Positions 43,197-52,031 of a DNA stretch of 64,000 bases are shown piece by piece. Source of the DNA: Archaeoglobaceae archaeon (GTDB lineage Archaea > Halobacteriota > Archaeoglobi > Archaeoglobales > Archaeoglobaceae); the NCBI GenBank assembly GCA_027036775.1, contig JALWDS010000037.1:1-64000 (forward strand), in the 5' to 3' direction. A program made the translations under genes and the position numbers. Below the pieces are notes generated by a model, which saw nothing but the letters and a program-made list of their open reading frames with translations, had not been told where the DNA came from and made no database searches. Position 1 is the first letter of the stretch. Every line of letters starts with the position of its first letter.

Positions 43197-45644
43197 TCAC
43201 CCCCTTATAGCCAAATCAACAATCCTCAAAGGACAGTCAATAAAGTAAATCTCCTGAGGTTCTCCACTTTTAACCTTATTAACATCCCTCTTAGTCAAAT
43301 CACAAAAAACATCGATTAAATTAGCCCTTGAGAGGTGATAGATTAGAGAAATGTGCCATTTCAATCCTCTCGGATTCTGAACGTATTTCTCCCTTGCCTC
43401 CAATATCTTTCGCAAAATAGCCCTACTAACGTTAAGTTTACACTCACCGTTCTCGAACTTGTAGACTTTGGGTATATACTTGTTCCAGATTGCCTTAAAC
43501 TCGTCCCATCTGTAAGATACTTTATGCGTTTTTCTGAACTCTTCAGGCGTATTTTTGTTGGGTGTAGATCTATCGAACAACATTATTCGATCTTTAATTT
43601 TGATTTCCTCAGTTTTTCCAGATATCTTCACCTTTCTAACTTCTCCTTCTTTCTTAGCCCTTTCATCAAGCCTCTTTCTTACGATTTCTGCCATCCTGTA
43701 TAGCGGATACTTCGGATCGAAAATGGCAAATCCAGCGGAGATCGTTAAATTGGGGTTCCAGCCTACATATTCACCGAACAATTCTCTAATTTCGAAAGCG
43801 ATCTCGAAAACGTCGTTCCAAGCACCCACCATAAAAAGATCGTCACCGCCAGAATAGACAACTACCAAGTTCCTCTCACCCCTATCTGTAAGCTTAGGTA
43901 AGCTCTTATCTTCCAAAATATCTACGACATGTGCATCTCTTTCAGCTATCAACCTTATACAGTTCTTGAAGAAGTGGCTCATGAACCTTGAGAGCGTAGC
44001 ATATCTCGACAGAGACTTCATATTTTCGGGCAATCCCTTCGAAAATATCCTACCCAAGTTGTCCACATCCATCTTCAAGACCGCTATCTTCTCAACACCT
44101 ACGGATTCTTTGCTCAATTCGTCAAAGTTCTTAATAATTCCGTAGTCGTTGGTTACAACGTAATCCGAAACGAAGTATGGGATCGTTTTGCGTTCGATAA
44201 ACGTATCTCCCAAGCCGAACGAGTTTTTCACAAATATTAAAGCTCCTTTGGGTATGTCCTGAATGTTTCTATCGATCTCATATATACCGTAAAATACCGA
44301 GAACGGTAGTTCTATGGATGGGTATTTATCTTCTAAATCCTCATCTCGATGCCATCTAACGAAAGCGTCTATTCTCGGTAAGTCCTTACCAAGCCTGAGT
44401 AGGTCTCTACATATCTTACAAACTTCTAAATCATCTTCTTTAAATTTTTCGGGCACGTAAAACTTGCAAACCTCGCACGAAAACTCGTTCTTGGAATAAT
44501 CTTTTTCGTAGAGATCCGAGCTGTTATGTAGTATGTCGAGGAACTTTCTGCTCTTGGCGATCTTGAGCCTTTTTCCAATTACCTCCCAGATTGACTTATC
44601 ACCTATTTTAAGGTTTGTTAGGTTTTCACCACTCAATTCGACGTAATCTATCGCCAAGTAAAGCTTACACTTGAACTTGTCGAATAGCCACTTGTTAACC
44701 TTCGTTCGTATATCCTCAATAGTCTTTTTGACCTCTTCCGTGTTGGGTGCGAGTATGTAGAAATGCCCACCACCGCAGTAGATTACGTTAGCTCGTGTAA
44801 GCCTTAACCTTTCAACTATCTCAGCAACGACGTCTTCACTCAGCAGTTCGAGATAAGCAGATCTGGCTCTAAGATACTTCAAAGCACCTTTGCTCGAAAC
44901 CGTGTATATGAAATCCTGAATACCCGACACGTCTCCTCCGATTAGTAGGTATTTTTTCTCTTTCCTGTCGAAAATCCTATCTTTTATGTCTTCATCGAGC
45001 CCGTTCTTGTGATAGAGATACGTGCAGAGTGCAATGGCTGAGGTAGTTCTCAAGTGATCGTAGAGGGATATGTCGTTCCCTTCACCCATCATTGAGGGTA
45101 TAAAAGTAGTGTATCTTTCGAGCAAAGCCAAAATCTTATCGAAGTCTAAGTTACCTCTAACCAATCTTACGAAATCTTCTCTAAAATTCTCGTATAAGGC
45201 ACGATACTTTTTCTGAGTTATTAGCGGTTTTTCCTTTGTTGGATAGAAGAATTCATTTGGATCGTATTCTTTTAAATCGTAGTAAACCGTTTCTGGATTA
45301 CCTATCCCCAAGTTTACGGACGAAAAGATCGATGTTAGAGGATTTCCAAACTGCGGTTTTTCTTTAATTCTCTCAGATGCGGAGATGCTGTCGGCTTTGC
45401 ACACAATCCACAGCATGTTCATTAACCTAACGTCGTCGATCTTTAGAACGTTTAGGCTGTCCTTGTGGTGATAACCCGCAAAGTAAGCGAGTTTTTTGAA
45501 TATGGGGTTTACATCCTTAAGACCGTATAGGAAATCGTAACCCCATTCTTCGTGAGTTCTCTTTTCATCCCAATTAGCCCTTTGAACGAACTTTCCAATG
45601 TCGTGAAGCAAGCCACCCAATGCGACGAGTATGGCTTCGCTCAT
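43197..45644 (-). CDS. cas10: Type III-A CRISPR Cas10/Csm1 with HD and GGDD domains
   Basis: 815 residues. N-terminal HD nuclease (LLHDIGK, His14-Asp15) for ssDNA; a first palm-like domain (about 230-345); zinc ribbon CEVC / CKIC (about 390-412); the cyclase palm with VYSGGDDLF (GGDD about 599-602); a helical C-terminus. Both catalytic motifs are intact, so cyclic oligoadenylate synthesis and DNA cleavage are predicted upon target RNA binding. A gap of only four bases separates it from the CARF-HTH gene. Confidence 0.95.
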   Translation of the reverse strand: MSEAILVALGGLLHDIGKFVQRANWDEKRTHEEWGYDFLYGLKDVNPIFKKLAYFAGYHHKDSLNVLKIDDVRLMNMLWIVCKADSISASERIKEKPQFGNPLTSIFSSVNLGIGNPETVYYDLKEYDPNEFFYPTKEKPLITQKKYRALYENFREDFVRLVRGNLDFDKILALLERYTTFIPSMMGEGNDISLYDHLRTTSAIALCTYLYHKNGLDEDIKDRIFDRKEKKYLLIGGDVSGIQDFIYTVSSKGALKYLRARSAYLELLSEDVVAEIVERLRLTRANVIYCGGGHFYILAPNTEEVKKTIEDIRTKVNKWLFDKFKCKLYLAIDYVELSGENLTNLKIGDKSIWEVIGKRLKIAKSRKFLDILHNSSDLYEKDYSKNEFSCEVCKFYVPEKFKEDDLEVCKICRDLLRLGKDLPRIDAFVRWHRDEDLEDKYPSIELPFSVFYGIYEIDRNIQDIPKGALIFVKNSFGLGDTFIERKTIPYFVSDYVVTNDYGIIKNFDELSKESVGVEKIAVLKMDVDNLGRIFSKGLPENMKSLSRYATLSRFMSHFFKNCIRLIAERDAHVVDILEDKSLPKLTDRGERNLVVVYSGGDDLFMVGAWNDVFEIAFEIRELFGEYVGWNPNLTISAGFAIFDPKYPLYRMAEIVRKRLDERAKKEGEVRKVKISGKTEEIKIKDRIMLFDRSTPNKNTPEEFRKTHKVSYRWDEFKAIWNKYIPKVYKFENGECKLNVSRAILRKILEAREKYVQNPRGLKWHISLIYHLSRANLIDVFCDLTKRDVNKVKSGEPQEIYFIDCPLRIVDLAIRG

Positions 45645-45648
45645 GGTA

Positions 45649-46314
45649 TCACCTTGACCATCTGGCTTTACAGAGCTTGCCGAGAAAAGTTAGTCTGTAT
45701 CTTTTCACCTTTCCATTTAATACCTCTAAAAGACCGTATTCCTTCAGCTCTCTTAGGTATTGAGATGCGGTTTTCTTGCTGATGCGTAGTTTCTCCGCAA
45801 TCTCTGCCGAGCTATCGCCATCCTCTAAAACTCTTATGACCTCCTTTTTGACTTTAGAAAGCTGGTCGAACTGTGCCAAGTTGTAGGGTATCTCAACTAA
45901 TTCGGCACCGTCTTTCAACTCCTGGACGTATATGATCTTGCATCCCGATATGAAGGAGGCACAAGATACTGCTATGGATTGAACTTTGGTTCCACCCGTA
46001 ACGTTTACGTAAACATCTCCCAAAGTCTTTACCTCCACGAGAATCTTTAATGTTTCGATACAGCATTCTTCGAAGTTGAAGGGATCGACGACTCTAATCT
46101 CTACATCCGCTCCGAAACTCTCCAACTTCGTTTTAATCTCTTCAGCGACTTCAACGGGATTGGGTTTACCCTTTACCGCTTTATCTCCGAATACTTCCTT
46201 TGCGGGCTTTCCCGGTATAAGAATGACTTTATCAAAGCCGATCTTTCTTGCGGATATAAGAATGGGTTCAGCAGTTCCACCCACAGTTGCTACGAGAATT
46301 TTCACGTCCAACAT
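45649..46314 (-). CDS. CARF-domain winged-helix regulator (Csa3-like)
   Basis: 221 residues. N-terminal CARF Rossmann-like domain (ILVATVGGTAEPILISARKIG; YVNVTGGTKVQSIAVSCAS near 105-123 is the ligand-pocket loop). The C-terminal winged HTH is DGDSSAEIAEKLRISKKTAS and onward. There is no HEPN or other nuclease domain. It is first in the csm operon, upstream of cas10. Proteins of this build sense cyclic oligoadenylate or similar ligands and control transcription; here it may link Cas10 signalling to cas or array expression. Confidence 0.85.
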   Translation of the reverse strand: MLDVKILVATVGGTAEPILISARKIGFDKVILIPGKPAKEVFGDKAVKGKPNPVEVAEEIKTKLESFGADVEIRVVDPFNFEECCIETLKILVEVKTLGDVYVNVTGGTKVQSIAVSCASFISGCKIIYVQELKDGAELVEIPYNLAQFDQLSKVKKEVIRVLEDGDSSAEIAEKLRISKKTASQYLRELKEYGLLEVLNGKVKRYRLTFLGKLCKARWSR

Positions 46315-46876
46315 TACGAATAGAACATATATATTGCTTGCGTTTCGACATCTGAAAGATTTTCTTTATCAGCATCTTTAAAAAGTTTAAAAAGATGGAT
46401 ATTTTGCTAAAAATTTGAATGATCTAATTGGTCTCACCTCGTAATCGGAATAGGAGGGAGATCGCACTGATATATAGATATATTTGCGGGAGCTTTGAAC
46501 ATGTTTCAGTTTTATAGCGTATTTTATTATGAATTATTGGTTACTAATTCGTTAATTTTTCTACGTGGATAATTCGTTACAAGGGAGATCAGATCATTTC
46601 GAGAGAGGTTGACGCTCGATGTTTTTATAAAATAGTTGACGCTATTTTTCTATCGAATGCGTTGTCTGTATTCGATTTTAACCGATCGTTAAAACGAATT
46701 GTGTTGGCTATAAAAATATAGAAATCCGTAGCTACGTCCATAGATCGAAAAAGACGATCTCCTCAGATTGGTTGCTCTTTAAATACCCACAGCAGGTTGA
46801 GGTGGCAACCAATACTCTTTTATAGAAGTTAGTCGCAGATACCGTATAGAATACCAAATCTCCAATTTGAATCTCG
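46315..46876 (+). promoter_or_regulatory. Spacer between csm operon and CRISPR array, probable leader
   Basis: 562 bases, AT-rich, no gene. TATA-like AACATATATATTGC (about 46323-46336) serves the divergent csm operon. Near the array two hairpins stand out: AGATCG/CGATCT at 46742-46760 and the 9-base ATTGGTTGC / GCAACCAAT at 46767-46775 and 46805-46813. A leader on this side is supported by repeat decay at the opposite end of the array. Confidence 0.5.
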
Positions 46877-47106
46877 GAATCTCATAAAGAGAACGGAAAC
46901 GTGATATACTTCGTATGCTTGCTCCCCCTCTGGTAGTTCTACCAAGAATCTCATAAAGAGAACGGAAACCAGATTTTTTATCGTTAAGGAAAAAGACGAC
47001 GGTGTAGTAATTGAATCTCATAAAGAGAACAGAAACTTGACTACTGAAAAGATTGTGTAGATTAGTCCCGTGATCACTTGCTGAATCTCATAAAGAGAAC
47101 AAAAAC
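46877..47106 (+). CRISPR. Four-repeat CRISPR array, three spacers
   Basis: 24-base repeats at 46877-46900, 46946-46969, 47013-47036 and 47083-47106, starting GAATCTCATAAAGAG and ending GGAAAC. Spacers are 45, 43 and 46 bases. The first two repeats are identical, the third has AGAAAC and the fourth AAAAAC at the end, so decay increases rightward and the leader is at the left. The short 24-base repeat with a small inner dyad (TCTC..GAGA) looks like the class common in Crenarchaeota. No cas6 is nearby; processing must use one elsewhere. Confidence 0.85.
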
Positions 47107-47238
47107 TTTTTATTGTATTTGTTGTATAATCCTACATTAATATACTTGTTAAAACATATGGTTAATTTTCAACAGAAAATTCGATAAACGGTAAATATTG
47201 CAAATAAGAACGCCAAAAAGTTACACAATAGGGTTGCC

Positions 47239-47991
47239 TTAGCACCTCTCAATTCTGAACAACTTGAGTGCGTTCTTCATCGCAATTCTCTCTACATCTT
47301 TTTTATCAAACCTATCTTCAAGTGCCTTTACCGCCTTGACGGTTGAAAACATGTCCCCCTTGTCGAAACCTATGTCGCTGTTCAAAACGAACCTCTCGAA
47401 CCCGAACTCATCGACGATTTCGACAACCTCATCGACACTCAACTTTCCGACTTGAACCGTCAAACCGGCGTAGAATCCCGAATCCAGTATGTGCCTTACG
47501 GTCTCTTGCGTTGCGTGATCTATTACGGCCAAATCCCTTGGAAAGTCCAAATCTTCAAGAATCCTCAAAATCTTCAGAGTAACCTCGAGCTTGTTCCTCC
47601 TCGGAGTGTGGATGACACACGGGATATCCAACTCTTTGGCCAACTCTAACTGCTTCCTGAAAACTTCTACTTCCAATTCGCTTGCACTCTCCAGTCCGAT
47701 TTCACCAAAGGCTGTGCAATCCCTCATGAATTCCAAAACCATCTCGTATTTTGGAGGTATGCACCTCGGGTGAATTCCCAGAGCTACGTGGAGTTCCATA
47801 CCTACACTCTTGGCCCTTTCAACCTCGAACTCTCTCAGCTTTCTGAAGTGATCCACGAGGGTTTCAGGATAGTTTGGCTTTATAGGATAGAAGGCACAGG
47901 TCAAAGCCTTCTTTATCCCAGCTTTAGCCATCTCTTCGAGGTTCTCAACGCTCCTACCTTCCGAGTGAATGTGGGCGTCGAACACCTCCAT
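47239..47991 (-). CDS. TatD-like metal-dependent hydrolase
   Basis: 250 residues, amidohydrolase-type TIM barrel. Metal ligands: FDAHIHSEG (HxH), GEIGLES (Glu), CVIHTPRR (His), IDHATQET (His) and LNSDIGFD (Asp). Archaeal members are annotated as TatD-related DNases, but the substrate is unproven. It stands alone, divergent from the DUF2148 gene. Confidence 0.85.
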   Translation of the reverse strand: MEVFDAHIHSEGRSVENLEEMAKAGIKKALTCAFYPIKPNYPETLVDHFRKLREFEVERAKSVGMELHVALGIHPRCIPPKYEMVLEFMRDCTAFGEIGLESASELEVEVFRKQLELAKELDIPCVIHTPRRNKLEVTLKILRILEDLDFPRDLAVIDHATQETVRHILDSGFYAGLTVQVGKLSVDEVVEIVDEFGFERFVLNSDIGFDKGDMFSTVKAVKALEDRFDKKDVERIAMKNALKLFRIERC

Positions 47992-48040
47992 AATCGAAAC
48001 CTTTCAGAACTGTTTTTAACAGTTGACGAAAGTTTGAAAC

Positions 48041-48589
48041 ATGATTCGCAGAGAGGAAGAGCTTAGAAGTGATGCGGTAAAAATTTCGGCAATGCTCATG
48101 GCGATTTCAGCGAGAACAGCACCGAAATCGAAGGGAATAGACGATTTGGAGATAGTTTACGTTGACGGAGGGGACAAGGATAGGATTGCGGACAAGATGA
48201 TCGAACTCGCCAAGGAGAAGGGGGAGGGGTGGAAGAGAGACGGAGAGAGTTTGAAAAAGGCTGAGGGAATTTTGATAATCGGCGTTAAGGGCGATAAAAG
48301 TTTGGGTTTAAACTGTTCCGCCTGCGGATTTAAGGATTGCAAGGAGTTTGAGAAGGCGAAAAGGGTGAGGGGCGATTACGACGGACCGAACTGCATATTC
48401 AAGGTTTTGGACTTGGGTATAGCTTTGGGATCTGCTGTTAAGTTGGCGAGCGTCATAAACGTTGACAACAGAATAATATACAGAATTGGCGTCGTCGCAA
48501 AGATGCTCGGATTAACGAATTCAAGCGTTGCCCTTGGAATTCCCCTATCCTGCACGGGCAAAAATCCCTTCTTCGACAGAAAGAGGTGA
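48041..48589 (+). CDS. DUF2148 ferredoxin-domain protein
   Basis: 182 residues. Cys motif LNCSACGFKDCKEFEKA (about 88-104) plus later GPNCIFK gives four Cys for an Fe-S cluster; a C-terminal LGLTNSSVALGIPLSCTGKNPFFD matches the DUF2148 end. A cytosolic redox or Fe-S role of unknown nature. The start ATG at 48041 is preceded by TTTTTAAC about 25 bases upstream. Confidence 0.85.
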   Translation: MIRREEELRSDAVKISAMLMAISARTAPKSKGIDDLEIVYVDGGDKDRIADKMIELAKEKGEGWKRDGESLKKAEGILIIGVKGDKSLGLNCSACGFKDCKEFEKAKRVRGDYDGPNCIFKVLDLGIALGSAVKLASVINVDNRIIYRIGVVAKMLGLTNSSVALGIPLSCTGKNPFFDRKR

Positions 48590-48720
48590 TCCCTTGAGGG
48601 GTTTGGTCATAGTTGGGCAGATCTAGGAGAACAGTAAAACTTTTGGAGGAACTTGATTAATTTCTAATCCTTATAAGTAACATCGTAAGTAGTTCGTTCA
48701 TATCTATCCAAAACCTGAAA

Positions 48721-49554
48721 TCAGACTACGGTAAGACTTAGATCAAGAGCTTTAGCCGAGTGCGTGATGTAACCAGACGATATTACATCAACCCCGGTTT
48801 TAGCGTACTTCTTAACGTTCTTTGGGGTTATACCACCTGAAGCCTCTACCAAAATTCGTTCCCTTAACCCCTCCCTTTCTAAAGTTTCCACGACATCCTT
48901 TATTTCCCTCGGCTTGAGATTGTCGAGCATGATTATATCTACTCCTTCTTTTACCGCTATCAAAGCCTCTTCGACACTTCTAACTTCAACCTCGATTTTC
49001 TTCGTGAAGCTTGCAGATTTTGCTAACCTTATAGCTTTAACCAAATCTCCGGCAACGGCGATGTGATTGTCCTTAATCAAAACACAGTCTCCCAGCCCAA
49101 AGCGATGCGTATCTCCTCCACCTATTTCGACGGCCATCTTCTCGAAGATTCTAAAACCGGGCGTAGTCTTTCTGGTAGAGGCGATCCTGACTTTCGGATT
49201 TACGCTTCTCGCCTTTTCAACCATCTCGGCCGTTACCGTAGCAATACCACTCATCCTCATTAGAATATTAAGAACTGTTCTCTCGAGCATGAGAATATTC
49301 CTCGAACTCCCCTCCACTTCCATGATAATGTCCCCTCTCCCGATCGGATCGCCGTCCTCTACCGAATTTAAAACGTTAATTCCAAAGGATTCGAAGGCTA
49401 TTTTTGCAACCCTTATGCCAGCTACAACACCACTGTCCTTCGAGATTATCTTGGCTCGAACTTTCTTGTCTTCAGTATACGTTGCGTCTCCGTAGTAAAG
49501 ATCCTCCTCGAGATATTCTAAAATCTTCTTTTTAATAATAAAGTCAGGAATCAT
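48721..49554 (-). CDS. nadC: Nicotinate-nucleotide pyrophosphorylase (quinolinate PRTase)
   Basis: 277 residues. RIASTRKTTPGFRIFEKMAV (substrate-binding Arg/Lys), GGGDTHRFGLGD, IKDNHI and the VDIIMLDNLKP / VEASGGI barrel loops. It converts quinolinate and PRPP to nicotinate mononucleotide. Start overlaps the end of nadX by four bases. Third gene of the NAD synthesis operon. Confidence 0.95.
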   Translation of the reverse strand: MIPDFIIKKKILEYLEEDLYYGDATYTEDKKVRAKIISKDSGVVAGIRVAKIAFESFGINVLNSVEDGDPIGRGDIIMEVEGSSRNILMLERTVLNILMRMSGIATVTAEMVEKARSVNPKVRIASTRKTTPGFRIFEKMAVEIGGGDTHRFGLGDCVLIKDNHIAVAGDLVKAIRLAKSASFTKKIEVEVRSVEEALIAVKEGVDIIMLDNLKPREIKDVVETLEREGLRERILVEASGGITPKNVKKYAKTGVDVISSGYITHSAKALDLSLTVV

Positions 49555-50303
49555 CCTACCACGATACTACCTTTAATGTTTTCAAGCGTTTTTATCACCG
49601 ATAAGGCGGCGAGGTAACTCGTTTTCGGGTTATCATCCATTTTTCTGTTTTTCACAATGATTCTAATCTCTCCAAACCTTCCTTTAGCAACTATTTCATG
49701 GATGTTCTCCTCAACTTCCTCCGCAATTGCCACAACCTTCACCTTGTCAAAGCCGACAGCGATACCAAGCGTTGAAGCTACATTCAAGTTTCTCGGGTAA
49801 AGTCTTGCTGCTTCCTTCGCATTTCCTTCGAAAATGACCCCCTTTTCGCTCACACCAAAACTTGATGGGTTTTTCCTCGTTACTAAAATGACTTCTTCGA
49901 CGTAATCTGCTACAGCTCTTATTGCATCAATTCCTGCTAACGCTCCAGATGGAATGTATATCCTTCTTCTAAGTTTAATAGCTAAATCCCTTATTTTATC
50001 GTAGAATTCTTCATCGGCGAAAGCACCAACGCTTAGAACAATCAAATCTTTTCCAGATATTAGAACCTTCTCAGCGTAATCAAAAACCGCTTGCTGTGAT
50101 GCTGCCTCCACGACAACATCCATATCGTTTTTGAGAAAATCGTCTATATACTTAGCGGCGTTTATCTTTAATTCTTTAGAAAGCTTTAGAGCCTTTTCGC
50201 GGTCGATATCGAAGATTGAAACGAGTTCGAATCCATTCGCTTTACTCAACCATCTGGCTACGAAACTACCTATTGCCCCACATCCTACAATGCCAACCTT
50301 CAT
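49551..50303 (-). CDS. nadX: L-aspartate dehydrogenase
   Basis: 250 residues. Rossmann motif VGIVGCGAIGSFVARWL (2-18), VVEAASQQAVFDYAE, PSGALAGIDAIRA (active-site region) and a C-terminal NPKTSYLAALSVIKTL. It makes iminoaspartate from aspartate with NAD(P), replacing the oxygen-dependent NadB, as in Archaeoglobus. Overlaps nadA and nadC by four bases each. Confidence 0.95.
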   Translation of the reverse strand: MKVGIVGCGAIGSFVARWLSKANGFELVSIFDIDREKALKLSKELKINAAKYIDDFLKNDMDVVVEAASQQAVFDYAEKVLISGKDLIVLSVGAFADEEFYDKIRDLAIKLRRRIYIPSGALAGIDAIRAVADYVEEVILVTRKNPSSFGVSEKGVIFEGNAKEAARLYPRNLNVASTLGIAVGFDKVKVVAIAEEVEENIHEIVAKGRFGEIRIIVKNRKMDDNPKTSYLAALSVIKTLENIKGSIVVG

Positions 50304-51220
50304 AGGATATCCACCATCCTCTTTATCGCCTTTCTTGCTCTCTCAGCAACTTCTTCGGGTAATTTAACGACGTTGGATTCAAATTTTAGAGCAATAAGCA
50401 GACTTTCGAGCGTGTTAAGCTTCATCTCCTTACATACAGCTTTATAAAGAGGTATGAACGTCTTTTCGGGAATTTCTCTTCTCATTCTCTCTATAAGTCC
50501 GATCTCGGTGCCGACGATTATCTTCTCGTAATCGCTCTCCCTTGCCAATTTCAACATCTGGCTCGTCGATCCGATGTAGTCAGCTTTTTTCTGAACTTCG
50601 GGATCGCATTCTGGATGAACGATTATCACAGCGTCTGGATGCTTTTTCCTCATCTCCTCAACATGTTCAACTTTAAACGCCTTGTGAACGTAACAGAAGC
50701 CGTTACTGGGAACGGGTATCACTCTTTTACCCGTTCTACATTCAGCAAACCATGCAAGGTTCGCATCTGGCCCTAAAAAGACAACATCCGAATCAAGCCT
50801 TTCAACAACTTTTACTACATTCGCCGAAGTGCAACATACATCGGCTTCGGCTTTAGCGCTGGCATAACTGTTAACGTAGATTACAAACGGAACGTCGGGA
50901 TTCTTTGTTTTCACATCCCTAACGAGTTCCGCTGGAAGCTGAGCTGCCATAGGACATCTGGCATCTATTGATGGAACGATTATCTTCTTGTCTGGATTTA
51001 GTATTGCTGCCGTTTCCGCCATAAAGTCAACTCCACAGAATACAATTATGTCCGCATCTGTTTTAGTAGCCTCTCTTGCCAGTTCAAGACTATCTCCGAT
51101 AAAATCAGCTACTTCCTGTATTTCTGATATCTGATAGTTGTGAGCGAGAATTACAGCGTTCTTGTTCTCTTTAAGCTTTATTATTTCTTTTTGAAGTTCT
51201 TTCGAACATATGTTCGACAT
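50300..51220 (-). CDS. nadA: Quinolinate synthase A
   Basis: 306 residues from ATG 51220 (MSNICSKELQKEIIKLKENK). AVILAHNYQISEIQEVADFIGDSL is the family start; Fe-S ligands include the Cys in FCGVDFMAETA, AEADVCCTSAN and HPECDPEV. It condenses iminoaspartate with DHAP. A longer reading from 51307 runs antisense through an ATPase fragment and lacks homology, so it is rejected. Operator-like palindromes overlap the start. Confidence 0.95.
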   Translation of the reverse strand: MSNICSKELQKEIIKLKENKNAVILAHNYQISEIQEVADFIGDSLELAREATKTDADIIVFCGVDFMAETAAILNPDKKIIVPSIDARCPMAAQLPAELVRDVKTKNPDVPFVIYVNSYASAKAEADVCCTSANVVKVVERLDSDVVFLGPDANLAWFAECRTGKRVIPVPSNGFCYVHKAFKVEHVEEMRKKHPDAVIIVHPECDPEVQKKADYIGSTSQMLKLARESDYEKIIVGTEIGLIERMRREIPEKTFIPLYKAVCKEMKLNTLESLLIALKFESNVVKLPEEVAERARKAIKRMVDIL

Positions 51221-51234
51221 CGAACACTTGTTCG
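51203..51234. promoter_or_regulatory. Tandem palindromes at the nadA start codon
   Basis: CGAACATATGTTCG (51203-51216) and CGAACACTTGTTCG (51221-51234), both near-perfect dyads separated by four bases; the middle halves also form TGTTCGACATCGAACA. The nadA ATG lies between them. Centre-to-centre distance is 18 bases. A repressor of NAD synthesis binding cooperatively is the natural reading. Confidence 0.6.
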
Positions 51235-51242
51235 ATAATTTG

Positions 51243-51338
51243 ACATATAACCTTTGTGGGAGGAGATTGGGGAAGACAAGGCTTTTGCAAGAGTTTGTCA
51301 AAGGCAAGAAGTACTTATACTTGATAGCGGACCTATGA
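51243..51338 (+). pseudogene. Fragment of an archaeal P-loop ATPase (PF01637-like)
   Basis: Reads YNLCGRRLGKTRLLQEFV then KGKKYLYLIADL and a stop. It is the Walker A segment of the archaeal AAA ATPase family (GRRRxGKT..L), about 30 residues only, with nothing before or after in frame. It abuts the nadA start region, so its insertion or deletion set the present nadA 5' end. Confidence 0.65.
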
Positions 51339-51351
51339 ATTTAACGTAATC

Positions 51352-51750
51352 GGTATCGTAGTTCTCATTTAAGAATATACCAGTCCCGTTGGGTAGATCC
51401 TTTAGAATGTCATTCAATTCTATTGTTAGGTTTTTGTATATATCCTGCCAGTTCACTTCGGCTTTTGAATGATATCGCTGATGTTTTTGATTAAGTTTGC
51501 GAGGAGGTCTGGACTGGGATTGACGATTGCACAGTGGTTGAAGAAGTCCTCTACTCTTAGCCTAAATTCTGTGAAGTCTGGGCCGATACCTATTCTGAAT
51601 CCGTTGGAGCGGGATAGGATGTTAGTGGGGATGGTACCTCTCGGTATTGTGGGGCATAAATCTGGAATAGTTATGTAATTTCTCATAAATCGTGCGGTTG
51701 CTATAAAGTATGGGATGTCTTTGGATTTTCGGCGATTACGTAGTATTATC
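51352..51750 (-). pseudogene. Unrecognised coding remnant with frameshift
   Basis: The minus strand reads ENWLYSIILRNRRKSKDIPY, FIATARFMRNYITIPDLCP, then RLRVEDFFNHCAIVNPSPDL, LANLIKNISDII. After a frame change near 51455 it continues AEVNWQDIYKNLTIELND and LPNGTGIFLNENYDTDYVK. The residue pattern is that of real protein in two frames. No family recognised. Both ends are lost. Confidence 0.5.
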
Positions 51751-51936
51751 GAATATAGCCAATTTTCAATAATCTTCTTAATTTTATAATTTCTTCTTTC
51801 TTTTTTAGAGTTTGTTCTTGTTTCACAATCACCACTAAATTCTGCTATATTTATTTATTTTGGTAGATACCCTACGTCGAGAAAATATATAAAATTATAT
51901 AAAATTAAATTTTCTTTATACAAGGTGAGTGTCTCT

Positions 51937-51968
51937 TACCAAACCTTAATGGGTATAATGGTTTGGTA
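51937..51968. promoter_or_regulatory. Perfect 9-base dyad upstream of the nuclease-toxin remnant
   Basis: TACCAAACC (51937-51945) and GGTTTGGTA (51960-51968) with a 14-base loop TTAATGGGTATAAT that itself looks like a TATA element. About 65 bases before the ATG at 52032. Possible operator, or hairpin in a 5' leader. Confidence 0.45.
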
Positions 51969-52031
51969 GAAGTGTGCTGGAGGAGTATGTGACAAATTCG
52001 TTATTGCTGTAAATAGAAATGGGGATAAGGG

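Noticed and set aside
46779-47021. 80-residue minus-strand ORF across the CRISPR array
   Set aside because: It consists of translated repeats and spacers and is not a gene.
51221-51307. N-terminal extension of NadA
   Set aside because: It is antisense to the ATPase fragment and has no family counterpart; ATG 51220 fits the family start.
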